Source of the DNA: Saccharomonospora xinjiangensis XJ-54
Lineage (GTDB): Bacteria; Actinomycetota; Actinomycetes; Mycobacteriales; Pseudonocardiaceae
Length of the DNA stretch: 64,000 nt
Direction: 5' to 3'
Assembly (NCBI RefSeq): GCF_000258175.1
Contig: NZ_JH636049.1
Location: 3,449,482 to 3,513,481 of the forward strand
Shown here: positions 1 to 7,834 of the stretch, piece after piece
Position numbering within the stretch: the stretch's first letter is position 1
Layout of the letters: every line of letters starts with the position of its first letter
Notes under the pieces: model-generated
What the model saw: only the letters and a program-made list of their open reading frames with translations
Told to the model about the DNA's origin: nothing
Databases searched by the model: none
Made by a program: the position numbers and the translations under genes

Positions 1-22
1 GACCACGGCAAGGGAGTTGAGC

Positions 23-1216
23 GTGGGGAGCAAGTTCGGGCCGCTGGCTGTGATCGTCGGCCAGGAACTGAGGTCCCGCTTGCGGGACGGAACCGCCGTG
101 TTGATCGCCTTCGTCGCGCCGGTCCTGCTGGCGACGCTGTTCGGCGTCGCACTCGGCGACGACGGCGACGAAGGGCCGTTGCACACCGCGATCGGAGTCG
201 TTGACGACGACGGTGGCGAGTTCCCCGCCAGCGTGCAGCGGGAGGCGATGAAGACGGAGGAACTGCGGGAGGTGCTCGAATTCCGGCAGTTCGAAGGGGA
301 ATCCGGCGCGCGGAACGCCTTGGACGCCGGTGAGGTCGGCGCGGTCCTCGTGTTCCCTCCCGGTTTCAGCGACAGTGTCAGTGCCGGTGAGGGTGGCTCG
401 GTCTCGGTGCTGGAGTCGGTTGACGCGCCGTTCGCGGGTGCCATCGCCAGAAGCCTGGTCAACCAGATCTCGGCGCTGGTTGAGGCGAGAACGCTGGCCG
501 TGAAAGCCTCGCTCGACGCGGGCGTGCCCGCCGACGAGGTGAAGCTGTTCGTCGAGGACAACGGGGCGGCCGGTCCCGCGCTGCGGATCTCGGGTGACAC
601 GGTGGCGGCGGCCGAGGTCGAGATGACAGTCCACTACGGCGCGGGGATGGCGGTCATGTTCGCGTTCTTCGTGGTGGGGACGTCGGCCCGGAGCCTGCTC
701 ACCGAACGGCAGCTCGGCACGCTCGACCGCATGCGGGCCGCGCCGATTCCGTTGTGGACGACCCTCGCAGGCAAGGCGGCCGTGGGCTTCCTGCTCGCGC
801 TCGTGAGCATGTGCGTCACGTGGGTCTCCTCGGTTCTCATCTTCGGCACCGACTGGGGCGATCCGGCGGCGGTGTTCCTGCTGCTGCTCGGGCACACCTT
901 CGCCGCGACGATGCTCGTGCTGCTCGCGGCGAGCAGGGCGAGAACCGACGCGCAGGTGGACGGGTTCGTCATGGCGATCTCTTTCGTCTTCGCGCTTCTC
1001 GGGGGCAGCATCGTCCCGGTGTACAACCTGCCGGACTTCCTCCAGGCAGCGACCCTGGCGACACCCAACGGCTGGGTCTCGACGGGGCTCGGCGAGCTGG
1101 CCGAGGCCGGTGCCGGGGTGTCGGCCGTCGCCACACCGGTGGCGGTACTGCTCGGCATCGGGGTGCTCGCGGCCATCCCGGCGTTCCTGCGGTTCGCGAA
1201 GGGACGGTTCGCATGA
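23..1216 (+). CDS. ABC-2 type transporter permease (first of a pair)
   Basis: Integral membrane subunit of an ABC-2 exporter. It has one N-terminal hydrophobic helix, a long extracytoplasmic stretch of about 180 residues, and then five or so membrane helices in the C-terminal half. The segment LLTERQLGTLDRMRAAP just after the second hydrophobic block is typical of ABC-2 permeases. I place the start at GTG 23 because AGGGAG (11-16) lies 6 nt upstream. A TTG at 17 is also in frame, but it abuts that Shine-Dalgarno. A TGA at 18-20 in another frame may end an upstream gene cut by the window edge, plausibly the ATPase, since no ATP-binding subunit is present here. A second, related permease follows after 97 nt. 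The substrate cannot be told; drug, lipid or polysaccharide export are all possible. Confidence 0.85.
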   Translation: MGSKFGPLAVIVGQELRSRLRDGTAVLIAFVAPVLLATLFGVALGDDGDEGPLHTAIGVVDDDGGEFPASVQREAMKTEELREVLEFRQFEGESGARNALDAGEVGAVLVFPPGFSDSVSAGEGGSVSVLESVDAPFAGAIARSLVNQISALVEARTLAVKASLDAGVPADEVKLFVEDNGAAGPALRISGDTVAAAEVEMTVHYGAGMAVMFAFFVVGTSARSLLTERQLGTLDRMRAAPIPLWTTLAGKAAVGFLLALVSMCVTWVSSVLIFGTDWGDPAAVFLLLLGHTFAATMLVLLAASRARTDAQVDGFVMAISFVFALLGGSIVPVYNLPDFLQAATLATPNGWVSTGLGELAEAGAGVSAVATPVAVLLGIGVLAAIPAFLRFAKGRFA

Positions 1217-1313
1217 TGTCGTTCCCGGCTTCCCACTGCGTACCGGCGGGGTGTCCGGCACCCGGTTCGCCGCTCCTGTCCGAGGCACGGATCGTCCGCC
1301 GATTGGAGTTTCG

Positions 1314-2468
1314 ATGAAGCCTCGTCCGATCGCCGCGCTGGTGGTGGCGAACCTGCTGCGGCAGGTGCGTGACAGGGTGGGTTTGTTCTTCATGGTCGTC
1401 ATGCCGTTCGTGACGATCCTGTTCGTGGGACTCGCCATGGGCGGCACGTCCGGCGACGACGAACTACCCGTAGGCGTGTACGCGCAGCGAACCGATCCGG
1501 TGGCCGACGCCGTGGTGGCCGAACTCGAGCGGGGCGGCCAGGTCGTCGTCGAGAGGTTGGACTCGGTCGAGAAGCTGCGGGAGGAGGTGAGCAGGGGTAC
1601 GGTGGCGGCGGGCTTGATGATCACGCCTGGTGACGCGGAACTCGACCTCGTCCTGGCACAGACCAACGGCACGACACTGGCGGCCCGCGCCGCCATCGAT
1701 GTCGCCGTGGGCAAGGTGGCCGCCGTGCTCGAGGCTCAGCGCGCCGCGGAACGTGCGGGTGCCACGCCGGAGGAGGCGGCCCGGTACGTGCGCCAGGCGC
1801 AGGCCGACGCCGCGCCCGCCACGGTTGACGTTCGCACAAGCGAGGGCGAGGAGGGCGGTCAGCCCAGCGGCTTCGCCTACACCGCGCCCGCCAACCTGCT
1901 CCTGTTCACCTTCATCAATTCCATGGCCGTCGCCGCGGCGCTCGTGGAGAGCAAACGTCTCGGGATGATCCGCCGTTCCGTCGCGGCGCCGGTGCGTGAA
2001 AGCCGCATCCTGCTCGGTGAGGCGGTGAGCCGCTTCGCCGTCGCGCTGGCACAGTCACTGCTCATCATCGTGGTGAGCGCGCTGCTGTTCGGCGTCGAAT
2101 GGGGCGATCCGCTCGGCGTCGCCGTGGTGGTGGGCGTCTTCTGCCTTGTGGCCACCGGCGCGGCGATGCTCGTGGGTGCCTACGTCCGGTCCCCGCAACA
2201 GGCACCCGCCATCGGGCCGCCGCTCGGGATCGTGCTGGGCATGCTTGGCGGATGCCTGTGGCCGAGGGAAGTGGCAGGGGAGCCCTTGAACACCCTCGGC
2301 TACCTCTTTCCCCACGCGTGGGGCATGGACGCGCTCCTGGCGCTCACGGAGCCGGGCGCGGGCCTGCCCGATGTGGTGACCGAGGTGGCCGTGATCGCGG
2401 GCATGGCGGTGGTGGTGCTCGGTGTGGCACTCGTGGTGTTCCGCAAACGCGCGGTGCTCGTGGCCTGA
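1314..2468 (+). CDS. ABC-2 type transporter permease (second of a pair)
   Basis: Partner permease of the preceding gene with the same layout: an N-terminal helix, a charged extracytoplasmic domain of about 190 residues, and a cluster of membrane helices at the C-terminus. ALVESKRLGMIRRSVAAPV corresponds to the LLTERQLGTLDRMRAAP segment of its neighbour, so the two are probably ancient paralogs forming a heterodimeric pore. The frame is open upstream to 1110, but that extension is Arg/Ser/Pro-rich and overlaps the first permease. ATG 1314 with GGAG at 1305-1308 gives a normal membrane start (384 aa). Confidence 0.85.
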   Translation: MKPRPIAALVVANLLRQVRDRVGLFFMVVMPFVTILFVGLAMGGTSGDDELPVGVYAQRTDPVADAVVAELERGGQVVVERLDSVEKLREEVSRGTVAAGLMITPGDAELDLVLAQTNGTTLAARAAIDVAVGKVAAVLEAQRAAERAGATPEEAARYVRQAQADAAPATVDVRTSEGEEGGQPSGFAYTAPANLLLFTFINSMAVAAALVESKRLGMIRRSVAAPVRESRILLGEAVSRFAVALAQSLLIIVVSALLFGVEWGDPLGVAVVVGVFCLVATGAAMLVGAYVRSPQQAPAIGPPLGIVLGMLGGCLWPREVAGEPLNTLGYLFPHAWGMDALLALTEPGAGLPDVVTEVAVIAGMAVVVLGVALVVFRKRAVLVA

Positions 2469-2519
2469 CCGGCGTGGTGCCGCGCGGAGTCGTGCGGCCA
2501 GGACGGCTGAGGCCGGTCA
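2466..2519. terminator. Candidate bidirectional terminator stem-loop
   Basis: TGACCGGC (2466-2473, including the permease stop codon) is an exact inverted repeat of GCCGGTCA (2512-2519). Nested inside is GCCGC/GCGGC (2479-2483 / 2494-2498). It lies between the end of the permease and the end of the convergent gene. There is no T-tract. Confidence 0.35.
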
Positions 2520-2547
2520 CGGGTGCGTGCGGGGCCGACTGGCCCGG

Positions 2548-2946
2548 TCACGCCTCGGAGCCCGCGAGGCGGACGAAGCCCGCGATGCGGGGGTGGAACG
2601 TGACCGGGCAGTCCCGGCCGACACCGGATCGCACCCCCGCCGCCACATCCTCGTCCGGCTCACCGAACACCTCGAAGCGCTCCACGGTGCAGTGCTCCAT
2701 GACCTCCCTGATGTACGGGTCGGCGAGCTTCCAGTGCGTGCGGACCGCGTCGGAGTCACGGTAGAGCTGGAAACTGTGTGCGAGCAGCCTCTCGGTGTCC
2801 ACAAAGGTCTGCACCAGCAGTTGCGGTCCGTGCCGGTCGGCGAAGTCAACGGCGCTGGTGATCGCGTCGCGGAAGCTGTCGAGATGGCCTTCGGTGATCC
2901 GCATGGTGTTGCGGAAAAGAAGGACGGTGTCGCTCCGGGTCGTCAT
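2548..2946 (-). CDS. Small antibiotic-biosynthesis-monooxygenase-like protein
   Basis: A soluble protein of 132 aa. The opening VLLFRNTMRITEGHLDSF and the central LLVQTFVDTERLLAHSFQLYRD look like the ferredoxin-like ABM / quinol monooxygenase fold, in which a short protein dimerises around a hydrophobic ligand. No cofactor-binding residues are diagnostic, so the assignment rests on fold-like pattern only. Start ATG 2946 is chosen over an in-frame ATG at 2973 because the nine extra residues are Arg/Cys-rich. GGAGG lies about 14 nt upstream. Monocistronic, convergent with the ABC permeases, and 29 nt downstream of the end of the hydrolase region on the same strand. Confidence 0.5.
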   Translation of the reverse strand: MTTRSDTVLLFRNTMRITEGHLDSFRDAITSAVDFADRHGPQLLVQTFVDTERLLAHSFQLYRDSDAVRTHWKLADPYIREVMEHCTVERFEVFGEPDEDVAAGVRSGVGRDCPVTFHPRIAGFVRLAGSEA

Positions 2947-3002
2947 GCACCCACTCTCACACCTCCACCGCACTGGAGCTCAAGGGCTCGTTCACCCGGG
3001 GG

Positions 3003-3776
3003 TCACGGCTCGCGGGTGCCGAGGAACTCCGTCACGGCCTTCAGCCATTCCCCTGGCGCGTCCGCACCGACGAGGTGGCCGCAGTCGATTTCCACGAGCT
3101 GTGAGCCGGGGATACCGAGAGCGAGTTCGCGGCCGAGCGCCGGGCTGATCAGCTGGTCCCGGGTCGGGACGACGACGAGCGTCGGCACGGTGATGCGGGC
3201 GAGTTCGGCACGGGTGTCCACCGAGGTGACCAGATCGACGTGGTCAGCAGTACCCGGCGGGACCGACGCGGCGATGTCCTCGACGGCCGCGTCGATCGTG
3301 CCGGGCGTGAGTGCGTCGAGCCGGACGGGGTCCGAGGCGGCGTGGAGCACGAACCTGGCGAGCGCGCGTGGGTCGCCGTCGAGGAGGTGCCGCCAGACCT
3401 CGACGCCGAGGCGCGTGCGGTTGTCGAGCCTGGCGAAGCCCGCGGTGAGGATCAATCTCGTGACACGTTCGGGGTGGCGGGTCGCCACCCGCACCGCCAC
3501 CGCCGTCCCGAGCGAGTACCCGAGCACGGTGAACCGCTCGACTCCCTCCCTCACCGCCGTGTCCACGAGTGCGTCGGCAAGCCCGTCGAGAGTCAGGGGT
3601 GTGGCACTGCGCGGTGTCGCACCGGTGCCGGGGTAGTCGGCGCCGATCACCGTGTGTGTGCGGGACAGCACGTCGATCAGCGGGCCGAAGTTGGCCTCGA
3701 CGCTTCCTCCCGCGCCGTGCGCGAGCAGCAATCCAGGCCCCGAACCTGTCGTCGTCGTCGCGAAATTTCCGGTCAT
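3003..3776 (-). CDS. Alpha/beta hydrolase under a MerR-type promoter
   Basis: Alpha/beta-hydrolase fold enzyme of 257 aa. The oxyanion-hole region is LLLAHGAGG (17-25). The nucleophile elbow is GYSLG with Ser88, the acid is probably Asp207 (PTRDQL) and the base His234 (CGHLVG). The substrate is unknown; esterase, lactonase and C-C hydrolase activities are all compatible. No signal peptide. It is transcribed divergently from a MerR regulator across a short region whose -35 and -10 are 19 bp apart. The -10 ends 7 nt before the ATG, so the mRNA is probably leaderless and MerR-activated. Confidence 0.8.
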   Translation of the reverse strand: MTGNFATTTTGSGPGLLLAHGAGGSVEANFGPLIDVLSRTHTVIGADYPGTGATPRSATPLTLDGLADALVDTAVREGVERFTVLGYSLGTAVAVRVATRHPERVTRLILTAGFARLDNRTRLGVEVWRHLLDGDPRALARFVLHAASDPVRLDALTPGTIDAAVEDIAASVPPGTADHVDLVTSVDTRAELARITVPTLVVVPTRDQLISPALGRELALGIPGSQLVEIDCGHLVGADAPGEWLKAVTEFLGTREP

Positions 3777-3783
3777 GACGCGA

Positions 3784-3814
3784 CGTTAAGGTCTGACACC
3801 GGTGACAAGGTCAA
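3784..3814 (-). promoter_or_regulatory. MerR-type promoter/operator, 19-bp spacer
   Basis: On the minus strand, -35 TTGACC (3809-3814) and -10 TTAACG (3784-3789) are separated by exactly 19 bp. This overlong spacer is characteristic of promoters untwisted by MerR-family activators. The spacer is centred on CACCGGTG, an 8-bp palindrome extended imperfectly outward. The -10 is 7 nt from the hydrolase ATG. The divergent merR gene starts 20 bp beyond the -35, so the same site may autoregulate it. Confidence 0.6.
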
Positions 3815-3834
3815 GACTGGAGGCGGGAGGCAAC

Positions 3835-4185
3835 GTGCTGATCGGCGAGTTGGCCACGCGCACGGGCGTCAGTGCCCGGCTGCTGCGGTACTACGAGTCG
3901 CAGGGTCTGCTGCGGGTGCGGCGGGACATCAACGGCTATCGCGTGTACGACGAGGACGCGGTCACGCGCGTGCGGCAGATCAAGGCGTTGCTCGGCGCCG
4001 GCCTCTCCACCGAGCAGATCCGCGTCGTGCTCCCGTGCGCCAGTGGCGAGAACCCGCGGCTCGACCTCTGCCCTGAGCTGCGTGAGCTGCTGGAGGGACA
4101 GCTGCGTGCCGTTGACGACCGCATCGAGCAGTTGCGGCGCAACCGCCTCGCGCTGGAAGGCCTCGCCGGTGAGGTCCGGGTCTGA
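3835..4185 (+). CDS. MerR-family transcriptional regulator
   Basis: A 116-residue MerR-family activator/repressor. The N-terminal winged helix-turn-helix starts immediately (LIGELATRTGVSARLLRYYE), followed by the wing (NGYRVYDEDAV) and a C-terminal dimerisation coiled coil (about 75-115) rich in Glu/Arg/Leu. There is no large effector-binding domain. Two Cys (in LPCASG and LDLCPE) flank the start of the coiled coil and could sense metal or redox state, but the spacing does not match a known metal site. GTG 3835 has GGGAGG at 3825-3830; the frame is open to 3802, but the family normally starts at this point. The likely target is the divergent hydrolase. Confidence 0.85.
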   Translation: MLIGELATRTGVSARLLRYYESQGLLRVRRDINGYRVYDEDAVTRVRQIKALLGAGLSTEQIRVVLPCASGENPRLDLCPELRELLEGQLRAVDDRIEQLRRNRLALEGLAGEVRV

Positions 4186-4220
4186 CCACGCTGTCCGGGG
4201 TGTGTGCAAGTCTTGACCTC

Positions 4221-5084
4221 GTGAAGAGACTGCCCCTGCGACTGGCGCTGATGGAGGCCGCTCGAACCCTCGACGAGGCAGGCGTGGCGTCACCGCGTGC
4301 CGAGGCCGAGCTCATCGCCGCCCATGTACTCGGTGTCGAGCGGGGACGGTTGCCGCTCGTCCCGCTCGTCGATCCTCCCGTCGTGGAGGCCATCGGCAGG
4401 CTGGCCGCCGAGCGCGCCACCAGGGTGCCGCTCCAGTATCTCCTCGGCGAGGCCGTGCTCGGCGGTATCAGCGTGCGGGTCGGCCCCGGGGTGTTCGTGC
4501 CGAGGCCCGAGACCGAATTACTGCTGGAGTGGGGGCTGAAGGTGCTCAAGGGCCGCGAGTATCCGGTGGTCGTTGACCTGTGCACGGGGTCGGGGGTACT
4601 CGCGCTCGCCGTGGCGAACGCCAGGCCGGACGCGGTCGTCTACGCGCTCGACAACGACCCCGACGCGCTGGCGTGGGCGCGCCACAACGCCGATCTCCGC
4701 GCCGAGGCAGGGGACACCCCGATCCGCCTGTACTCCGGCGATGTGACGGACGACACGGTGTTCGCGGAACTGGACGGGCTCGTCGATCTCGTCCTGTGCA
4801 ACCCGCCTTACGTGCCACAGGGCACCCCCGTTCCACCTGAGGTCGCCGACTACGACCCGCCGCAAGCCGTGTTCGCCGAGCAGGGCGGCCTCGGAGTCAT
4901 CAAGCACGTCGTCACGATGGCGGCCCGCCTGCTGAGGCCGGGGGGTGGTGTGGCCATCGAGCACGACGACACCCACGCGCGCGCGGTTCCACCACTGTTA
5001 GAGGCGCGGCGGGTGCTCACCGACGTGGCCGATCACACCGATCTCGTGGGGCGTCCCCGGTTCGTCACCGCCCGCAGGGCCTGA
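4221..5084 (+). CDS. prmC: Peptide chain release factor N5-glutamine methyltransferase
   Basis: SAM-dependent enzyme that methylates the GGQ glutamine of RF1 and RF2 and so speeds translation termination. The N-terminal helical domain binds the release factor (1-85). SAM motif I is VVVDLCTGSGVLALA (116-130), and the catalytic NPPY is at 194-197. The 287-aa length fits the family. GTG 4221 is preferred because MKRLPLRLAL begins the conserved domain; GTG 4200 is an alternative. No clear Shine-Dalgarno. It sits 35 nt after merR and is followed by the threonylcarbamoyl-AMP synthase gene, as in M. tuberculosis (Rv1300-Rv1301). Confidence 0.92.
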   Translation: MKRLPLRLALMEAARTLDEAGVASPRAEAELIAAHVLGVERGRLPLVPLVDPPVVEAIGRLAAERATRVPLQYLLGEAVLGGISVRVGPGVFVPRPETELLLEWGLKVLKGREYPVVVDLCTGSGVLALAVANARPDAVVYALDNDPDALAWARHNADLRAEAGDTPIRLYSGDVTDDTVFAELDGLVDLVLCNPPYVPQGTPVPPEVADYDPPQAVFAEQGGLGVIKHVVTMAARLLRPGGGVAIEHDDTHARAVPPLLEARRVLTDVADHTDLVGRPRFVTARRA

Positions 5085-5119
5085 CCGCCGTGGGCCGTGG
5101 GCCGGTGCGAGGGCATCGC

Positions 5120-5125
5120 TAAGCT
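5120..5125 (+). promoter_or_regulatory. -10 box, leaderless promoter of the tsaC/sua5-family gene
   Basis: TAAGCT fits the actinobacterial TANNNT -10 consensus and ends 8 nt before ATG 5134. There is no Shine-Dalgarno, so transcription would begin at or next to the start codon. Confidence 0.55.
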
Positions 5126-5133
5126 TGGCGCGC

Positions 5134-5784
5134 ATGAGCGCGGTGTACGACTGCGGTGATCCGCACACGAGGTCAGACGGGCTTAAAGCCGCAGCTTCGG
5201 CGGTGCGTTCCGGCAGGCTCGTCGTCCTGCCGACCGACACCGTCTACGGGATCGGTGCCGACGCCTTCGACGCGGAGGCCGTGCACGCACTGCTGCGGGC
5301 CAAGAACCGGGGACCGGACATGCCCGTCGGCGTCCTCGTCGGCTCGTGGTCCACAGTGGACGGGCTGGTGCTCGGCCTCTCCCAGCAGGCGAGAACGCTC
5401 ATCGAGGCGTTCTGGCCCGGTGATCTCTCGATCGTCGTTCCGCACGCGCCGAGCCTCCAGTGGAACCTCGGAAGCACGAGGGGCACGGTGATGCTCCGCA
5501 TGCCGCTGCATCCGGTGGCGCTCGAACTGCTGCGTGAGGTCGGCCCCATGGCGGTGTCGAGCGCCAACGTGTCGGGGCAGCCCCCCGCCTCCACGGCTCA
5601 GGAGGCACTCGACCAGCTCGGCGATTCCGTCACCGTCTACCTTGACGGAGGTCCGAGCGGCGACCCCGTGCCCTCGACGATCGTCGATCTCACCGGTGAG
5701 GCGCCGTCCCTGCTTCGTGAGGGCGCCGTCAGTGCCGAGGCGGTGTCGGAGGCCCTCGGCATGGAGATCGGCCGGGCACAGTGA
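5134..5784 (+). CDS. L-threonylcarbamoyladenylate synthase (TsaC/Sua5/YrdC family)
   Basis: Makes threonylcarbamoyl-AMP from threonine, bicarbonate and ATP for the t6A37 modification of ANN-decoding tRNAs. The YrdC domain fills the protein: LVVLPTDTVYGIGADAF near the N-terminus, a basic segment LLRAKNRGPDMP, and VSSANVSGQPPA late in the domain. At 216 aa it is the short TsaC form without the Sua5 C-terminal domain. ATG 5134 is preferred over a TTG at 5125, which would lie inside the -10 box. The order prmC - this gene - wecA matches Rv1300-Rv1302. Confidence 0.92.
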   Translation: MSAVYDCGDPHTRSDGLKAAASAVRSGRLVVLPTDTVYGIGADAFDAEAVHALLRAKNRGPDMPVGVLVGSWSTVDGLVLGLSQQARTLIEAFWPGDLSIVVPHAPSLQWNLGSTRGTVMLRMPLHPVALELLREVGPMAVSSANVSGQPPASTAQEALDQLGDSVTVYLDGGPSGDPVPSTIVDLTGEAPSLLREGAVSAEAVSEALGMEIGRAQ

Positions 5785-5786
5785 GC

Positions 5787-5804
5787 GGTAGCGGTAGCGG
5801 TAGC
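5787..5804. repeat. Short hexanucleotide repeat (GGTAGC)3
   Basis: Three perfect GGTAGC units directly after the stop codon of the preceding gene. It could be slippage-prone, but it lies outside any ORF and its spacing to wecA is unlikely to matter. Confidence 0.6.
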
Positions 5805-5854
5805 GTTGCACACTGTGAACAACCCGTTCGTGTTTTTCGGAGGGTGACGCGGCC

Positions 5855-7009
5855 GTGAACTCCGCCGTCCCCACCGGTCTTCCCATCCGCGAGTACCTTC
5901 TCGTCGCGCTTGTCTCAGCCGCGTTGACCTATCTGCTCACCGCACTGGTGCGCCGCTTCGCGATCAAGGTCAAGGCCGTCGCCGTCCCGCGTCAACGCGA
6001 TGTTCACGTCGTCCCGATCCCGAGGATGGGCGGGCTCGCGATGTATTTCGGCGTGGTCGGGGGCATGGCGCTCGCCCACCAGCTTCCGGTGCTCAGAAGG
6101 GCCTTCGAGTACTCCTACGATCCCGTGGCCGTCCTCATCGGTGGCGGTGTGATCGTGCTCATCGGCGCGCTCGATGACCGGTTCGAGCTGGACGCGTGGA
6201 CCAAACTCGCCGGTCAGGTCATGTGCGCGGGCATTCTCGTCCTGTTCGGCGTTCAGTGGGTCTCGCTGTGGGTGCCGTGGGGCGGTGACGCCGACGCGGT
6301 CGGCAACGTCCTGATGTTCGACCGCAACCAGGGTGGCCTTCTGGTCGTGCTGCTGGTCGTCGTCATGGTCAACGCGATGAACTTCGTCGATGGCCTTGAC
6401 GGGCTCGCGAGCGGACTCGGGCTCATCGCGGCTGCGGCGACGTGCACGTTCACCCTCTGGCTGCTCCACTCGTCCGGCGGCGAGGTGAGTACATATCCGC
6501 CCGCACTCATCGCCGCCACGCTCGCCGGTGCGTGTCTGGGATTCCTCCCGCACAACTTCCAGCCCGCGAAGATCTTCATGGGCGACTCGGGCTCGATGAT
6601 GATCGGGCTGATGCTGGCCGCCGCGAGCACGTCGGCGTCGGGCCGCATCGTGTACACGTCGTTCGACGCCACGGACGTCGTCGCCCTGCTCTCGCCGCTG
6701 TTCGTCGTGGCGGCCGTGCTGTTCCTCCCGCTGCTCGACCTCGTGCTCGCCGTCGTCCGGCGCACGCGACGAGGGGAGAGCCCGTTCGCCGCAGACAAGA
6801 TGCACCTGCACCACAGGCTGCTGGAGATCGGGCATTCGCAGCGCAGGGCGGTGCTGCTCATCTACCTGTGGGCCGCGTTGCTCGCGTTCGGTGCGGTGGC
6901 GGTGGCGATGTTCGACACCTCGGCCGTGTTCTGGATCACGTGTGGTGGTCTGGTAGTCGCCGCGCTCGTCTCACTCGTGCCACGTCTTCGCCGCAAGCAG
7001 GCGGACTAG
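5855..7009 (+). CDS. wecA: Polyprenyl-phosphate N-acetylglucosamine-1-phosphate transferase (WecA/Rfe-type)
   Basis: Membrane enzyme of the MraY/WecA family that transfers GlcNAc-1-P from UDP-GlcNAc to decaprenyl phosphate. In mycobacteria this is the first step of the arabinogalactan linkage unit. About 11 hydrophobic segments across 384 aa. Family motifs in order: GALDDRFELDAWTKLAGQ, NAMNFVDGLDGLASG, AKIFMGDSGSMMIG, and the cytoplasmic His motif KMHLHHRLLEIGHSQRRAV. GTG 5855 has GGAGGG (5839-5844) 10 nt upstream. The position between the TsaC/Sua5 gene and the atp operon matches Rv1302 (rfe/wecA), which supports the cell-wall role over peptidoglycan MraY. Confidence 0.9.
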   Translation: MNSAVPTGLPIREYLLVALVSAALTYLLTALVRRFAIKVKAVAVPRQRDVHVVPIPRMGGLAMYFGVVGGMALAHQLPVLRRAFEYSYDPVAVLIGGGVIVLIGALDDRFELDAWTKLAGQVMCAGILVLFGVQWVSLWVPWGGDADAVGNVLMFDRNQGGLLVVLLVVVMVNAMNFVDGLDGLASGLGLIAAAATCTFTLWLLHSSGGEVSTYPPALIAATLAGACLGFLPHNFQPAKIFMGDSGSMMIGLMLAAASTSASGRIVYTSFDATDVVALLSPLFVVAAVLFLPLLDLVLAVVRRTRRGESPFAADKMHLHHRLLEIGHSQRRAVLLIYLWAALLAFGAVAVAMFDTSAVFWITCGGLVVAALVSLVPRLRRKQAD

Positions 7010-7070
7010 GCTGGGCAGGGTCGGCGGCGGTGCCGGCGCGGTAGGTCGAGCAGTTGGAGGAGCAAGGCGA

Positions 7071-7631
7071 ATGAACGCGATGGACGGTGGCGCGGACGCC
7101 TCCACGGCAGCCGATCACCTGTCCGGCGCCGCAGAAGCCGGAAGCTCCACGCGGGACTCCGCTCGGGACTCGGCGCAGGCCGAGGTTCGCGCCGCCCACG
7201 CGCGGTCGGTGTACCAGCTCGCCGACGCGATGCTGCGGTGGGGACTGCGCCTCTCACTACCGCCCGTACTGGTCACCATCGGTGTCGCGACGGTCCTGGC
7301 AGGACAGGTCGGCCTGGTCGGTGCCGCCTTCGGGGCTGTGCTCGGGTTCGGCTCCTCACTGGTGACGATCACGATGATGCGGATGGCGGCCACCAGGCCG
7401 CCGAGCGCGCTCATGGCCGTGGCCCTCGGTGGCTACGCCGCGAAGATGTCGGTATTGCTGGTGGTCATGCTGCTGCTGCGCGACGTTGACGGGTTCAGCA
7501 GGCCCGCGCTGGCCTTCGGGATGCTGGTCACCGTTGTGGCGTGGGCGGCTGCGGACATCGTGGCGTTCCGGACGACGAAGACACCTACTCTCGTCGTGCC
7601 CCGTTCGGCCGAGATCGATACGGACGCCTAG
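7071..7631 (+). CDS. AtpI-like membrane protein of the ATP synthase operon
   Basis: An acidic/Ser-rich cytoplasmic N-terminus of about 45 residues is followed by four hydrophobic helices (PPVLVTIGVATVL, GAAFGAVLGFGS, AAKMSVLLVVMLLL, ALAFGMLVTVVAWAAAD). This is the topology of ATP synthase protein I, which assists c-ring assembly in other bacteria. Sequence similarity to E. coli AtpI cannot be judged by eye. Location directly before atpB corresponds to Rv1303. GGAGG at 7056-7060 precedes ATG 7071. Confidence 0.75.
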   Translation: MNAMDGGADASTAADHLSGAAEAGSSTRDSARDSAQAEVRAAHARSVYQLADAMLRWGLRLSLPPVLVTIGVATVLAGQVGLVGAAFGAVLGFGSSLVTITMMRMAATRPPSALMAVALGGYAAKMSVLLVVMLLLRDVDGFSRPALAFGMLVTVVAWAAADIVAFRTTKTPTLVVPRSAEIDTDA

Positions 7632-7715
7632 ACCCGATCTCCTGCGTCCGGCAGGGTAGAAGTACGCCCGTACGGCTTGGCTGTGATGCCCCTGGTATCG
7701 TCCGCGGCAAGGTCA

Positions 7716-7733
7716 CATCCCCGTTCGGGGATG
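7716..7733 (+). promoter_or_regulatory. Leader hairpin upstream of atpB
   Basis: CATCCCC (7716-7722) and GGGGATG (7727-7733) form a perfect 7-bp stem closed by a GTTC tetraloop, in the 203-nt gap before atpB. A second stem CCGGCG/CGCCGG (7792-7797 / 7805-7810) lies just before the atpB ribosome binding site. The gap probably holds the atp promoter as well, but no -35/-10 pair is convincing. Confidence 0.45.
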
Positions 7734-7834
7734 CCCTGCACGGTGCCGGAACTGTATCCGGTACGTTAAGTCCAGGTTTGTGACGATTCCCCCGGCGGAG
7801 TGAACGCCGGCCGGGAGAACCGGAAGGAGCCCAG

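Noticed and set aside
1110..1313. N-terminal extension of the second ABC permease
   Set aside because: The extra 68 residues are Arg/Ser/Pro-rich, overlap the first permease and lack a membrane-protein start; ATG 1314 has a Shine-Dalgarno.
5787..5804. Phase-variable repeat controlling wecA
   Set aside because: Only three units, outside the ORF and far from the promoter core; too short for frequent slippage.
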